Assembly (NCBI RefSeq): GCF_000170855.1
Contig: NZ_ABCQ01000001.1
Span: 1-64,000 of the forward strand
DNA: 64,000 nucleotides
Direction: 5' to 3'
Origin: Moritella sp. PE36
GTDB taxonomy: Bacteria; Pseudomonadota; Gammaproteobacteria; Enterobacterales; Moritellaceae
In this document: one piece after another, positions 17,137-26,577 of the stretch
How the letters are laid out: every line of letters begins with the position of its first letter
Position numbering within the stretch: the first letter of the stretch is position 1
Notes under the pieces: model-generated
What the model was told of the DNA's origin: nothing
The model's database searches: none
What the model saw: only the letters and a program-made list of their open reading frames with translations
Program-made: the position numbers and the translations under genes

Positions 17137-17170
17137 AAAACAGCCCTTCCATTTAAATTTGGGCTGTTTT
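17137..17170 (-). terminator. Intrinsic terminator (bidirectional-looking hairpin)
   Basis: A perfect 10-bp stem (AAAACAGCCC at 17137-17146 and GGGCTGTTTT at 17161-17170) with a 14-base loop and a short U run on either strand. It lies after the asnB remnant and just ahead of the deacetylase-like gene. It should reduce read-through from the legionaminic cluster into the next block, unless antitermination acts. Confidence 0.75.
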
Positions 17171-17302
17171 ATGGTAAGTAATTCGGTTTTATATTAAGTT
17201 ATTATCTTGTGTTTTCAAAAAACATACTTACCTTAATAAAAAACAAAATACTATTTTATATGCTGTCTACTTTTCAATTTAGATATCAATAAACGCTCTA
17301 AA

Positions 17303-17503
17303 CTATAATTCAACGGCCATAAGAGCGCGTATATCACTGGTATTATTTTACTTATTACGACAATGAGATTTATATAAATCTTTTACATATTCATTATTGA
17401 ATAAACCGCGTTGTGTTGAGCCTTCACTAAATAGAAGGTCTGAAACCATATCCTTCAATTTGTCTTTTAACCAATTTCCGATTGGAACAGTAAACATCTG
17501 TTT
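17303..17503 (-). pseudogene. asnB 3' remnant
   Basis: The minus strand reads IKQMFTVPIGNWLKDKLKDM, then VSDLLFSEGSTQRGLFNNEYVKDLYKSHC, matching the C-terminal region of the AsnB at 2842-4614. After an in-frame TAA the homology goes on as NNTSDIRALMAVEL and ends at a TAG (17303-17305), as in the intact protein. Everything upstream of the KKQMF block is missing, so this is about 60 codons of a former 590. It lies between the legionaminic cluster and the deacetylase-like gene, at a joint of the composite locus. Confidence 0.85.
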
Positions 17504-17803
17504 AATTTTTAATGTAAACAACAAACACATAAATAACAGTCCATAGAACATTACAACTGCTAATAAACACTCTATTAGACATAAAAACCATTGACCTATT
17601 AATTACATCAACCTAATATACCTCAAGTAAAAAATCGATTTATTTTTTATTGAGGTATATTATAAATTACAACCTATTTATTAATGCCCATATAATACAG
17701 GTTTAAACCACTAAAAGTATGTCTATTTTGACAAAGATATACATTAAACGCTAAATCTCACGACATCAAAAAATAATATCCTTACCATTAAGAACTTATC
17801 AAT

Positions 17804-18573
17804 TACAAGCTAAATCCATCGTCTACAATTATGTTCTGCCCTGTCACGTAACGCGACTGTTCGGACAATAAGAATAAAACTGAACCTACCACATCTTCAA
17901 CGTCCAACATCCCGGCGCCGTGAGTATTATTTTTATATGCGTCTAAAAACACATCCGGTTGACCATCAAAAATCCCTCCAGGGCTCACACAGTTAATACG
18001 AAATCGACTGTCATTCACATAAGCCACTGCATACTTGTTTAAATGCAAAATTGCAGATTTAATTGCCGCATACTCAACAGGCATCGTCATTGGAGTATTG
18101 TCATAAACATCAAATTTGGGAGCTATAACACCATAAATAGATGAGATATTCACTAACGAGAATGGCTGTAACTTATCTTGAAAATATGCAGCGCATTGTT
18201 GAGTAAATAAAAACGCACTCCCTAAGTGAAGAGATAAATTTTCGTTGAAGCTGTCTAATGAAACATCAAAAAAATGAGCTCCGTAACTTTTATTTCTTGG
18301 GTAGGTAGAATTTACAGCACCATCAATATTCGAGCACATCGAAAATAATGCATTAACACTCTCTTTACTCGTCACATCAAGTGTCGTTAAGATTAAATGT
18401 TCATCATTGGTATTTACACCTAAGGAACTTAATCGTTCTTCCATTGCTTCTACATTAATGTCTGCAGCAATAACATAACCGCCCTGAGCAAGAATTGCAG
18501 GCACTAAACGAGTACCCAATAAACCACCAGCACCAGCAATGAGGATCGTTTTTTTTTCTAATAATCTATCCAT
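17804..18573 (-). CDS. Short-chain dehydrogenase/reductase (PtmA-like) of the legionaminic cluster
   Basis: The 256-residue protein is a classical SDR: GAGGLLGTRLV at about 14-24 (NAD(P)-binding), NISSIYGV with the catalytic Ser, YAAIKSAILHL with the Tyr-X3-Lys pair, and SPGGIFDGQ. It ends LSEQSRYVTGQNIIVDDGFSL. Its start codon overlaps the stop of the legF-like gene. Homologues sit with PtmB/PtmE/PtmF in Campylobacter-type legionaminic loci, where they are thought to help make the amino-sugar precursor for the GDP-linked route; the exact reaction is unclear. It is the last gene of the cluster, followed by 230 bases with no gene before the asnB remnant. Confidence 0.88.
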
Positions 18574-19262
18574 TATTCCTCCCCCTGTAAAATTGCTTCA
18601 GCCATTCTAAAATCATAAATATCATCAATGTCCACAGCTCGTGCTTTAGGTACTTCAATACTTGTCACTTTTCCTGAGAACAGGCCGTAATTATTGAGTA
18701 TAAACTGTGGTGTTGAGGCATAAACGACGGTGGTTATATCGAAAACTTCTGGAGCATCTTGACGGCGAGTAACCTCTGATTCAGGTTTAATCACCAATTC
18801 AATCAAATCATCTGATGTGTGCTTAACCATATTAAAATATGGACTGCGACTAGCAGGTGTTACCGATATACAGATATCAGCATTTGCGTCCTTTCGTTGT
18901 TTAATTGCAGCTTCAACATCAATAATACCTCGAAGTGGGCTTGTGGCGGGTAAGCTAACAAAACCATCAAATTGACCGTAATTCGATTCAGCCCATTCAA
19001 TCGCATGACGCCAAGAAAGCCATTCAGGACTTAAATCTGTAGCAAGCTCAGCAGGTCTTTCGATCAAGACGGCACCAGATTCGATCGCAACTCTAGCAAT
19101 ATCGTCATCATCCGTTGATACAAATACGTATTCAATAGACGGTGATGCGATCGCAGTATCAATCGAATATTGTAATAACGGTTTCCCCGCTAAAGGCTTT
19201 ATGTTTTTACCCGGTAGCCCTTTTGAGCCTCCACGGGCAAAAATGAATGCAAAGTTCTTCAT
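18573..19262 (-). CDS. legF: CMP-legionaminic acid synthetase (LegF/PtmB type)
   Basis: The 229-residue cytidylyltransferase has FARGGSKGLPGKNIKPLAGKP near the N-terminus, VFVSTDDDDIA, and LPATSPLRG, the CTP-binding and sugar-binding parts of the NeuA family. It activates the nonulosonic acid with CTP. Start and stop overlap the neighbouring genes, showing tight coupling with the oxidoreductase before and the SDR after. A second synthetase of the same family lies at 1466-2155 with its own NeuB, so the two probably serve different sugars or different glycans. LegF rather than NeuA is inferred from the surrounding PtmE/LegB/LegC-type genes. Confidence 0.88.
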   Translation of the reverse strand: MKNFAFIFARGGSKGLPGKNIKPLAGKPLLQYSIDTAIASPSIEYVFVSTDDDDIARVAIESGAVLIERPAELATDLSPEWLSWRHAIEWAESNYGQFDGFVSLPATSPLRGIIDVEAAIKQRKDANADICISVTPASRSPYFNMVKHTSDDLIELVIKPESEVTRRQDAPEVFDITTVVYASTPQFILNNYGLFSGKVTSIEVPKARAVDIDDIYDFRMAEAILQGEE

Positions 19263-20242
19263 TATATTTCTCTATTCTTGCAAGCTTGTTGTTTAATTTT
19301 ATCAATTAAAGCTACGGTTAGTGTCGCTTCTATAACGTTAGTACAACGATGAGACTGACCTTTAATCATTTGAATAAAGTCTGTGAGCATCGCTAGGTAC
19401 ATTTGGTTCTTATCCCACAGAGGTTCGCTATAAAGAACTGACGTATTTGTTGCTGTTGTAAGCGTCAGTTGGTTCTGAATTAAATCCCAATCTATACGCC
19501 CTTCCTTGCCAATGAAACTGCATTTTCGGTGAGCTTGACGCTGTAAAAAATCCAAATGTATGGCAGCCACTGCACCCGATTCTGTGAGAGTGAATATATC
19601 GGCGATGTCTTCGACATCAAGATCCAATTCATCTGATGAACGTAAAATTGCATATTGTAGGTCTAAAGGCCCTAATAACCATTGGGCGTAATCTAACTCA
19701 TGACTAAGCTCAAATAAGGCTCCACCACCAAGATTTTCATTTGCAGAGACGCTGTCTCTGTAATCTTTACTTGGACGCCAATCAGGAAGATATTGACCGA
19801 TCTCAATATGCACATTATATAAAGTACCAATTTTACCTTCATCTAGTAGTATTTTCAGTCTTTGAGCAGAAGGTAAATATCGTAAACAATAGCCGATGGC
19901 AACAGGAGTACCATACAACTCGATTGCTCTTTGAATGGCATTTGCATCTTCGTTCGTCGTTGTGACTGGTTTTTCGATCAAAGTTGGAATACCAGCTTCA
20001 ATGAAAGGGATCGAATGCTGCGCATGAAAAGGCGCAGGAGATGCAACAATCACTAATTCCACTTCCGCGTCAATGAGTGCTTCAATGCTAGTAACAACAC
20101 CATCACTATCGCTGATCTTTTCATTAAGTGTACGTCCACTCGCAGACATAACCAGTAATTCAACGTTTGGAAATAAAAACTTTATATTACGACGATGACG
20201 CGTAGCAATATTACCTAAACCAATGACAGCAACTTTATTCAT
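19262..20242 (-). CDS. Gfo/Idh/MocA-family oxidoreductase (nonulosonate cluster)
   Basis: The 326-residue protein begins MNKVAVIGLGNIATRHRRNI, an NAD(P)-binding Rossmann fold. It has PAPFHAQH, then LIEKPVTTTNEDA (the EKP motif of the family at about 90) and GYCLRYLPS. The second half is the usual alpha/beta substrate domain. Such an enzyme is a standard member of legionaminic-type clusters between the PtmE-like and CMP-synthetase genes. It probably acts in supply or modification of the precursor amino sugar; the reaction is not known to me. It is spaced 2 bases from the PtmE-like gene. Confidence 0.87.
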   Translation of the reverse strand: MNKVAVIGLGNIATRHRRNIKFLFPNVELLVMSASGRTLNEKISDSDGVVTSIEALIDAEVELVIVASPAPFHAQHSIPFIEAGIPTLIEKPVTTTNEDANAIQRAIELYGTPVAIGYCLRYLPSAQRLKILLDEGKIGTLYNVHIEIGQYLPDWRPSKDYRDSVSANENLGGGALFELSHELDYAQWLLGPLDLQYAILRSSDELDLDVEDIADIFTLTESGAVAAIHLDFLQRQAHRKCSFIGKEGRIDWDLIQNQLTLTTATNTSVLYSEPLWDKNQMYLAMLTDFIQMIKGQSHRCTNVIEATLTVALIDKIKQQACKNREI

Positions 20243-20244
20243 AA

Positions 20245-21303
20245 TTAATCGAGCCCTAGCATATGTATGTCTGCTTGTGCACGATTAAAATCATCCATAC
20301 GGCCAATGTCCAACCAATATTCATGAATAGGAAACATCAAAAGGTTATCACGCTCATTCATGTGCTGCTCAAGCAATGTCGGCATATCAATATGATGATT
20401 TACAGGGACTGATTGAATCACTCGAGGGGATACGACATAAATACCAGCATTAACAAAAAAACGTTGAATTGGCTTCTCAACCATACTGGTTATTTTATTT
20501 CCTTTGCCATTAATTACGCCATAAGGGATTTGATAGTCGTATTCACGAACACACATTGTCGCATCTGCTTTGTTTTCTATATGAAAATCTAATAGGCGTT
20601 CAAAATCAACTTTAGTAAGAACATCACCATTCATCATAATTAGTGGTAAATCTTTTGGTAAATCAGCAGGCAGTAAACCTAGAGCCCCACCGGTGCCTAA
20701 CGGAGAGTTCTCATGAACATAGTTAATCTTCACACCTAACTCAGACCCATCTCCAAAGTGTTGCTGAATTTGCTCTGCCATATAGTGAGTAGATATATAA
20801 AAATTCACAAAACCCGCTTTAATAAAGCTACGAATAACGGTTTCTAAAATTGGTTTATTACCAATTTTAAGCATAGGTTTGGGACAAGTATCCGTTAAAG
20901 GACGTAAGCGAGTACCAAATCCTCCAGCCATCAAAAACACCGGGTTTTGGTGAATTATTTTTTCAAACAAATGATGTAATGTTTCAAGCCCAACCACCTT
21001 ACCATTATCGAGTAACGGGATAGACAAAATTTCTGTTCTTTCCATTAGTTCAATTAAATCTTCACGTGGCGTATTAACATCTGCGGTTATTGGATTGGTA
21101 TTCATGACTTCAGTTATATCAGCCGTCAATGCAAGATTACTCAACAAACCACGACGAATATCACCATCAGTAACAATACCTTGCAAACATTCCTTATCAT
21201 CAACGACTAGCGCAACTCGGAGTGCTTCTTGATTAATAATTTCTAATGCATCCCATACTGTACTGGTTGATTTAATAAATACGTTCTTCCAAGAATCACT
21301 CAT
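20245..21303 (-). CDS. ptmE: CBS-domain nucleotidyltransferase (PtmE-like, amino-sugar-1-phosphate guanylyltransferase)
   Basis: The 352-residue protein has an N-terminal CBS pair (residues 1-115, with IVTDGDIRRGLL). A nucleotidyltransferase domain follows, with LMAGGFGTRLRPLTDTCPKPML, the sugar-nucleotide pyrophosphorylase signature, MNGDVL and a C-terminal WLDIGRMDDFN. In Campylobacter jejuni PtmE makes the GDP-linked glucosamine/GlcNAc that feeds LegB. The same order and architecture here argue for the GDP-route of legionaminic acid synthesis. The CBS pair probably senses a nucleotide. The assignment rests on architecture and context. Confidence 0.88.
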   Translation of the reverse strand: MSDSWKNVFIKSTSTVWDALEIINQEALRVALVVDDKECLQGIVTDGDIRRGLLSNLALTADITEVMNTNPITADVNTPREDLIELMERTEILSIPLLDNGKVVGLETLHHLFEKIIHQNPVFLMAGGFGTRLRPLTDTCPKPMLKIGNKPILETVIRSFIKAGFVNFYISTHYMAEQIQQHFGDGSELGVKINYVHENSPLGTGGALGLLPADLPKDLPLIMMNGDVLTKVDFERLLDFHIENKADATMCVREYDYQIPYGVINGKGNKITSMVEKPIQRFFVNAGIYVVSPRVIQSVPVNHHIDMPTLLEQHMNERDNLLMFPIHEYWLDIGRMDDFNRAQADIHMLGLD

Positions 21304-21326
21304 GATTAACCTTATTATATTTTAAA

Positions 21327-21983
21327 CTATATAGCATTTTTGATTACAGCTCTGCTTGGATAACAGATTTGTCCCGAAGATATATTTTGGGTCACTATAG
21401 CACCAGCGGCTACAATTGAATGTTGCTCAAGCATAATATTTTGAATAATCGTGGCACTAGCGCCGATATACACATCATTTAGTGTCGTCACCTGCCCGCA
21501 TAAAGTCGCTCTAGGGGCAATATGGTTATATTGGCCAACCCGACAATCATGCTCAACAATGACGCCACTATTGATAATGCTATGTGCTTCAATCACAGTC
21601 CCGGCCTGGATAATAGCCCCCGGAAAAACCTGAACCCCTTGCTCTAGGACTGCAAATGGAGAGACTTGAGCAACATCAGAGACTATCGTTTCAAATTGAT
21701 ATCCAAGAGATAAGAAATAGTCATTTAACTTACGCTTTAAACCCGATCTGGGTAACATTCCAATCCCATTAACAAGTCTTACTCGTTCTGTTGAAAACAT
21801 TAATACATCATCATCATTTTTAAGATGCGAAATATCATAAAAAACACCGCGCTGGCTAATGTCTTCAGGGCTAACAATAGCCAATATCTCACGTTGTTGT
21901 AAGCGTAATATATCAACTAATACGCCAGCATGCCCTCCACCACCAATAACAACAAGAGGCAGTAACTCTTGGTTACTCAACAA
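21327..21983 (-). CDS. NeuD/PglD-family acyltransferase (probable LegH-type N-acetyltransferase)
   Basis: The 218-residue protein starts LLPLVVIGGGGHAGVLVDIL, the nucleotide/ligand-binding N-domain of NeuD/PglD proteins. It then has left-handed beta-helix hexapeptide repeats (from about 115: VSPFAVLEQGVQVFPGAIIQ and following). These enzymes acetylate the 4-amino group of the precursor sugar or O-acetylate sialic acids. As the cluster needs an N-acetyltransferase between LegC and LegG, that role is the likely one. The start is a TTG at 21983 with AGGGG six bases before it, inside the end of legI. ATG is not available near the N-terminus. Confidence 0.85.
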   Translation of the reverse strand: MLSNQELLPLVVIGGGGHAGVLVDILRLQQREILAIVSPEDISQRGVFYDISHLKNDDDVLMFSTERVRLVNGIGMLPRSGLKRKLNDYFLSLGYQFETIVSDVAQVSPFAVLEQGVQVFPGAIIQAGTVIEAHSIINSGVIVEHDCRVGQYNHIAPRATLCGQVTTLNDVYIGASATIIQNIMLEQHSIVAAGAIVTQNISSGQICYPSRAVIKNAI

Positions 21984-23046
21984 TCAAATCCCCTACTTGG
22001 TAGCTTTTACTCGCAAATGTATTCAGTAGCGTCCAGTAATGATATGGTGACATGCCTGAACCTGGACGTTTAATCGTTAGATTATCTTCGGTGATAAGGT
22101 CACCTTCTTTAATTACTCTAGACGCAACTAAACTCTTACGAGCCACAGCTTTATTCTTAATTTCTGATACTGTAGGGCTTTTCACTCCCCCCCCTAAAGC
22201 AACTTCCACCTGACGGATTGCCTCCACCATAGCAGCGAGCTCTTGAGGTTCTAAAGACGCTTTATGATCCGGTCCGTCCATGTTTTTGTCTAACGTGAAG
22301 TGCTTTTCAATTAACACTGCACCACGCGCTACGGCTGCTATTGGAATTATGATCCCCTCACTATGATCAGAATAGCCCGCTGGTAATTTAAATGCATGGC
22401 CAAGGGTCTCCATTGCTTTCAGATTTATTTCAGCCATTGGGGCCGGATATTCCGTTGTGCAATGCAATATCGTGACTTTTTGTTTTAGTGTTTTTTGACC
22501 AAGCTCTGATGCATACGCTTGTTGGAATGCGAATTCACTTGGCGCTGCATTCTTATCCGCAATATAACCAAATGCAATAACACCTAATACCGCTTCAACG
22601 TCTGAGAGTGTCGCCATTCCAGTCGAAACAATTAAATCACAGCCAGTGCGAGCATGTTCCAATACTAATGGTGCATTAGTGATTTCACCTGAAGGGATTT
22701 TTAAACGCGTTAATCCTAAATCATTAACTAAAAAATCCAAGCTCTCGAAATCAAAAGCCGTTGATAAGAATTCAATGCCCAATAATTCACAATGCTTAAC
22801 AAGTTGATGATGGGCATCATAAGAAAGTTCTAGTCTGCTTAACATCGCTAGTTGTGATTCTTTTTTTTGTGTATTTGTTACTTGATAATCAGCTTGTTTA
22901 GCATCAGCAGTTACCAAATTTTTAGCTTTAAAAGTTTGAAATTTAACAATGTCTGCGCCAGCTTGGTGGGCAGCATCAACAAGTTTAAAAGCTAATTGTT
23001 CATCACCATTATGGTTAACACCTGCTTCAGCAATAATTAAAGTCAT
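21973..23046 (-). CDS. legI: N,N'-diacetyllegionaminic acid synthase type NeuB enzyme
   Basis: The 357-residue protein (ATG 23046, chosen over a TTG at 23070 because NeuB proteins begin MTLIIAEAGVNHNGD) has the NeuB barrel: GADIVKFQTFKA, IVSTGMATLSDVE, LHCTTEYPAP, GYSDHSEGI, and VLIEKHFTLDK. A SAF domain (about 295-357, with SLVASRVIKEGDLI) follows. It condenses the 2,4-diacetamido-trideoxy hexose from LegG with phosphoenolpyruvate. It starts just after the legG stop. A run of eight G (22187-22194, in the ALGGGVKSP region) is a possible slippage site. It has no CBS domain, unlike the NeuB at 1-1462. Confidence 0.92.
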   Translation of the reverse strand: MTLIIAEAGVNHNGDEQLAFKLVDAAHQAGADIVKFQTFKAKNLVTADAKQADYQVTNTQKKESQLAMLSRLELSYDAHHQLVKHCELLGIEFLSTAFDFESLDFLVNDLGLTRLKIPSGEITNAPLVLEHARTGCDLIVSTGMATLSDVEAVLGVIAFGYIADKNAAPSEFAFQQAYASELGQKTLKQKVTILHCTTEYPAPMAEINLKAMETLGHAFKLPAGYSDHSEGIIIPIAAVARGAVLIEKHFTLDKNMDGPDHKASLEPQELAAMVEAIRQVEVALGGGVKSPTVSEIKNKAVARKSLVASRVIKEGDLITEDNLTIKRPGSGMSPYHYWTLLNTFASKSYQVGDLIVE

Positions 23047-23053
23047 TATCTTC

Positions 23054-24223
23054 TCACTCAATATCATCAAAATTTATATCGTAAAAGGCTTTTCTTGGGT
23101 TAAACGTCAATGATTTAATCATCTCCATTACTTTACTGCTCGAATCACCCTGTCCATATGGATTGAATATTTTTTCATCAACTTGTTTATAGGTTCGATT
23201 AACGGCAACCAGTATTGCATCAGAGATCGATTGCTGATTAGATTCTACGTTTAATACGCTTTTTGCAGCCAAGCGACCTTTTTGTCTCGAACCTATGTTC
23301 ACCGTTGGCACATCAAACGCTGGAACTTCAATTATACCACTCGAAGAGTTACCAATGACAGCCGCCGCATGCATGACTGAACTTAGGTAGCGAACTTGGC
23401 CTAATGAAGGAATAGCCAATACTCGAATTGGATTTTTACGTGCGTATTCTTCAAGTATTGGGATTAGGCGCCGTCCACCATCATCCGCATTTGGATAAGT
23501 AATAATTATTTGATAATCAGGGTATTCATCCAAAGCCCTTAATAATGATTCGAAGCTAGCTTTTGGCGCTTCATCGCCCAAAGTAACAGGATGATAAGTA
23601 ACAACAAAAAAAGGTTTATTTAATGTGAAATTTAATGACTCTGATAACTCAGGAACACTCATGAAATTAGCTCGCTGGAGATGGTCTAAACCAATAGCAC
23701 CTACGTTCTTTACTCTTTCAGGTTCCTCACCTAGCTGTATTACTCGCTGGCGATATTCTTCAGTAGAAGTGCAATGCAAATAACTTAATTTAGTAATAGC
23801 ATGCCTAATTGCATCATCATAAGCACCTTCAGTTAATTCACCGCCATGTAAATGAACGACAGGAATACGCAAGATCATCGCAGTCTGAGCCGCAGCGAGC
23901 GCTTCAAAGCGATCTCCGAGAATAACCAATACATCGGGTTGTAAACGACTAAGGGCATCAGCAAACCCCAGCACACCTAGCCCCATACTCTTAGCGACTC
24001 CCACAGCACTATCTGATGATAATAATATTTCAATTTTTTCATCAATAACAAAACCATCTTGCTCGATCTGCTGATAAGTGTGCCCAAACTCTGGTGATAA
24101 GTGCATACCAGATACAAGTAACTGTAATACGAACTCAGGATCTGCCTGGATGTCTTTCAAAAGCCAATACAGCAAACCATACTCAGCTCTTGTACCGGTA
24201 AATACAGCAACATTTTTTTTCAT
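23054..24223 (-). CDS. legG: NDP-sugar hydrolysing 2-epimerase (NeuC/LegG family)
   Basis: The 389-residue protein starts MKKNVAVFTGTRAEYGLL (ATG 24223; a GTG three codons upstream overlaps legC). It carries the UDP-GlcNAc 2-epimerase fold: VLGDRFEALAAA, HLHGGELTEGAYDDAIRHA, GAIGLDHL, and GNSSSGIIEVPAF. NeuC/LegG enzymes release the nucleotide and epimerise carbon 2, giving the free sugar for LegI. The legionaminic version is inferred from the neighbouring dehydratase and aminotransferase. Confidence 0.92.
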   Translation of the reverse strand: MKKNVAVFTGTRAEYGLLYWLLKDIQADPEFVLQLLVSGMHLSPEFGHTYQQIEQDGFVIDEKIEILLSSDSAVGVAKSMGLGVLGFADALSRLQPDVLVILGDRFEALAAAQTAMILRIPVVHLHGGELTEGAYDDAIRHAITKLSYLHCTSTEEYRQRVIQLGEEPERVKNVGAIGLDHLQRANFMSVPELSESLNFTLNKPFFVVTYHPVTLGDEAPKASFESLLRALDEYPDYQIIITYPNADDGGRRLIPILEEYARKNPIRVLAIPSLGQVRYLSSVMHAAAVIGNSSSGIIEVPAFDVPTVNIGSRQKGRLAAKSVLNVESNQQSISDAILVAVNRTYKQVDEKIFNPYGQGDSSSKVMEMIKSLTFNPRKAFYDINFDDIE

Positions 24224-24224
24224 A

Positions 24225-25376
24225 TTAAACACTTACTCCAACTGGGCTACTCGGTAAATTAATCAGGTGTGCTTCTACCCATTCAGAGACACTCAAATCT
24301 CCGCGTAAGGCATCTTTGAACATAGGTAAGCGATGCATTAACTGCCAAATAGGTCGAGTCATCACACCGCTTGCGTTGGTTTTTTCTAACATTAAGTTAC
24401 GGCTAGCAACGTCCGGACAGATAATGGCATTTAACCAATAATTTGATTTCGCGTATTCAGGCTCTTGCACAAAGTGAAAATCACTATCGGCAAAGAATTC
24501 CGCGTAACGCGCTGCTAACCCACGTTTTTGTGCGAGAAAGGTCGGTAATACTTCCATCTGCGCACAGCCTAATGCCGCATTCAGATTTGGCATACGGTAA
24601 TTAAATCCAGCCTCATCATGATAGAACTCATACGGGTGCGGCACTTTCGCTGTCGTTGTCACATGTTTAGTGTGTAAGCCAACATCGGGATCACGACACA
24701 ACACCATACCGCCGCCACCGGTGGTAATGACTTTATTACCGTTGAAGCTAATCGCAGCAAATTCACCTAAGCTACCAGTGTGTTTACCTTTGTAAAATGA
24801 GCCAAGGCTTTCAGCGGCATCTTCGACCAAGACCAGATTCCAACGCAAACATTCTGCAATGAGTTCATCCATTTCGACGGGGTGACCAAAGGTATGCATC
24901 GGGATCACCGCACGAATACGCTGACCAGTCGTTTTGTGTATACATTCGCCTTGGGCATTCAACTTAGCAAACTGTTGTAAATATTTAGCCATCGCTTGCG
25001 GGCATAAACCCAGGCTGACTTTTGAGACATCAACAAAAATAGGTTGTGCGCCCATATGAAATAACGCATTACAGGTCGCAACGAACGTCAGCGCTTGCGT
25101 AATAACAAGATCACCAGCTTGTACGCCAGCCATATACAACGCCGTATGCAAAGCAGCTGTGCCATTAACAGTTGCGACGGCTTTACCAGCACCGGTATAG
25201 CGTTCGATATGTTGTTCAAAGTCATTCACATACTGACCCACACTCGATACAAACGTACTGTCGATAGTGTGATTCACATAGGCTTTTTCATTACCATTAA
25301 ATGTCGGCACATGTAATGGTATAAAGTCATCTGTGGCATAAGTATCGCGGACAAACTTAATTAATTTGTTATGCAT
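24225..25376 (-). CDS. legC: PLP-dependent sugar aminotransferase (LegC, DegT/DnrJ/EryC1 family)
   Basis: The 383-residue protein has HVPTFNGNEKAYVNHTIDST, GTAALHTALYMAG (phosphate binding), VEDAAESLGS (Asp that holds the pyridine ring) and SFNGNKVITTGGGGMV with the Schiff-base lysine. The C-terminal part binds the sugar nucleotide. It adds the 4-amino group to the 4-keto-6-deoxy sugar made by LegB. It lies 10 bases after legB and its stop overlaps the legG start region, giving a continuous legB-legC-legG unit. Confidence 0.92.
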   Translation of the reverse strand: MHNKLIKFVRDTYATDDFIPLHVPTFNGNEKAYVNHTIDSTFVSSVGQYVNDFEQHIERYTGAGKAVATVNGTAALHTALYMAGVQAGDLVITQALTFVATCNALFHMGAQPIFVDVSKVSLGLCPQAMAKYLQQFAKLNAQGECIHKTTGQRIRAVIPMHTFGHPVEMDELIAECLRWNLVLVEDAAESLGSFYKGKHTGSLGEFAAISFNGNKVITTGGGGMVLCRDPDVGLHTKHVTTTAKVPHPYEFYHDEAGFNYRMPNLNAALGCAQMEVLPTFLAQKRGLAARYAEFFADSDFHFVQEPEYAKSNYWLNAIICPDVASRNLMLEKTNASGVMTRPIWQLMHRLPMFKDALRGDLSVSEWVEAHLINLPSSPVGVSV

Positions 25377-25386
25377 TTGTCTATTC

Positions 25387-26577
25387 CTACATTTTTCCGT
25401 CTAAGTATTTACCAGTTTCTTTATGGCCAAAATCTGGGATCATAGTAAAGAACAATTCAACGATTTGTTCTTTCGTCCAAGCACAATCCGTTTTCATTTC
25501 AGCGATGGTATTTTCAAATAAGGTGACTAATTCAGCATCAAATAATGCATCATTTTTAATGACTCCCAGATGATTAAAACGTTGCATATCTAATGTTTCA
25601 TTGTCAGTAAAAAACTCTTCAAAGTCTTTTTCACCCGTGGTATCACTGTCAGTAAATAGACACGGCCATTTACCTTGCTCTGGCAGCGTATCAACCAATG
25701 CACGTGCTTCATCTTCGTCTTTACATAAATGCGGTTCATAACCTAATTGCTGTAGATATTTGACGGCGATATCGGCAAACGAGATCAAGTGTAATGATTC
25801 ACTTAATTTAGGGAAAAAGATATCGCGGTTTTCACCAAAGATACATGACATTAAACATAACTCGCCCGACTCTTTTGGTGTTACAAAATAACGTTTAATA
25901 TCTTGTGGAGCAACGATAGGCTGACGCTTTTGAATGCGCTGATTGAATCCGTGTAATAACGAACCATCAGAAAACGCGACATTCGCAAAGCGGGCTGTTG
26001 AAATAGTAATATCGGCACTGCGGCGCATTAAGAACATTTCCATAATACGCTTAGAAGCACCCATCATATTCACCGGATTAGCGGCTTTATCTGTCGATAC
26101 GCAGAAATACTTTTTAACACCAGCAGCGGCGGCTTGTTGCATGGTTTTTTCAGTATTAAATACATTCACATCAATCATGCGCATTAAGGTATACGGGTCT
26201 TTTTCACTGCGTACATGTTTCAATGCTGATAAGTTTAAGACGTAATCATATTGACCATCGGCTTTAATAAACGCGTCATATTCTAATGAGCCAATATCTA
26301 ATGCAAACGTTTGGAAATCACCATCGATATAACCAATCGAACTACGAATATCTCGCACCAGTTCAACCATATTATTTTCGCTAATATCCACAACATGGAG
26401 TTTTTTTGGCTGACGTTTGAAGATCTCTTTTGTCACCGCTTGACCAATAGATCCTGCACCGCCTAAAACTAAGAAACGAGATCCAGAGACAGCTTGTTGC
26501 AGTTGTATTTCGTGTTGCTGAATATCGGTTGTGAAAAGTGCGTTCTCACGACCGATAAGAGATAAGATCGATGCCAT
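25387..26577 (-). CDS. legB: NAD-dependent sugar nucleotide 4,6-dehydratase (LegB type)
   Basis: I use the ATG at 26577 (396 residues) with AAGGAA about ten bases upstream; the frame extends only two codons to a TTG. The protein has VLGGAGSIGQAV for NAD, NLSALKHVRSEKDP, and STDKAANPVNMMGASKR, the polysaccharide-biosynthesis dehydratase motif in which Met replaces the usual Tyr of YxxxK. A C-terminal tail of about 100 residues is typical of LegB. It begins the legionaminic pathway by removing water from the GDP- or UDP-GlcNAc. It is first in the cluster, with 174 bases to the beta-CASP gene, so a promoter may lie between. Confidence 0.92.
   Translation of the reverse strand: MASILSLIGRENALFTTDIQQHEIQLQQAVSGSRFLVLGGAGSIGQAVTKEIFKRQPKKLHVVDISENNMVELVRDIRSSIGYIDGDFQTFALDIGSLEYDAFIKADGQYDYVLNLSALKHVRSEKDPYTLMRMIDVNVFNTEKTMQQAAAAGVKKYFCVSTDKAANPVNMMGASKRIMEMFLMRRSADITISTARFANVAFSDGSLLHGFNQRIQKRQPIVAPQDIKRYFVTPKESGELCLMSCIFGENRDIFFPKLSESLHLISFADIAVKYLQQLGYEPHLCKDEDEARALVDTLPEQGKWPCLFTDSDTTGEKDFEEFFTDNETLDMQRFNHLGVIKNDALFDAELVTLFENTIAEMKTDCAWTKEQIVELFFTMIPDFGHKETGKYLDGKM

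Noticed and set aside
17348-17551. 67-codon minus-strand frame as a small gene
   Set aside because: Its second part is the C-terminal piece of asnB and the first 16 codons are unrelated; it is a gene remnant.
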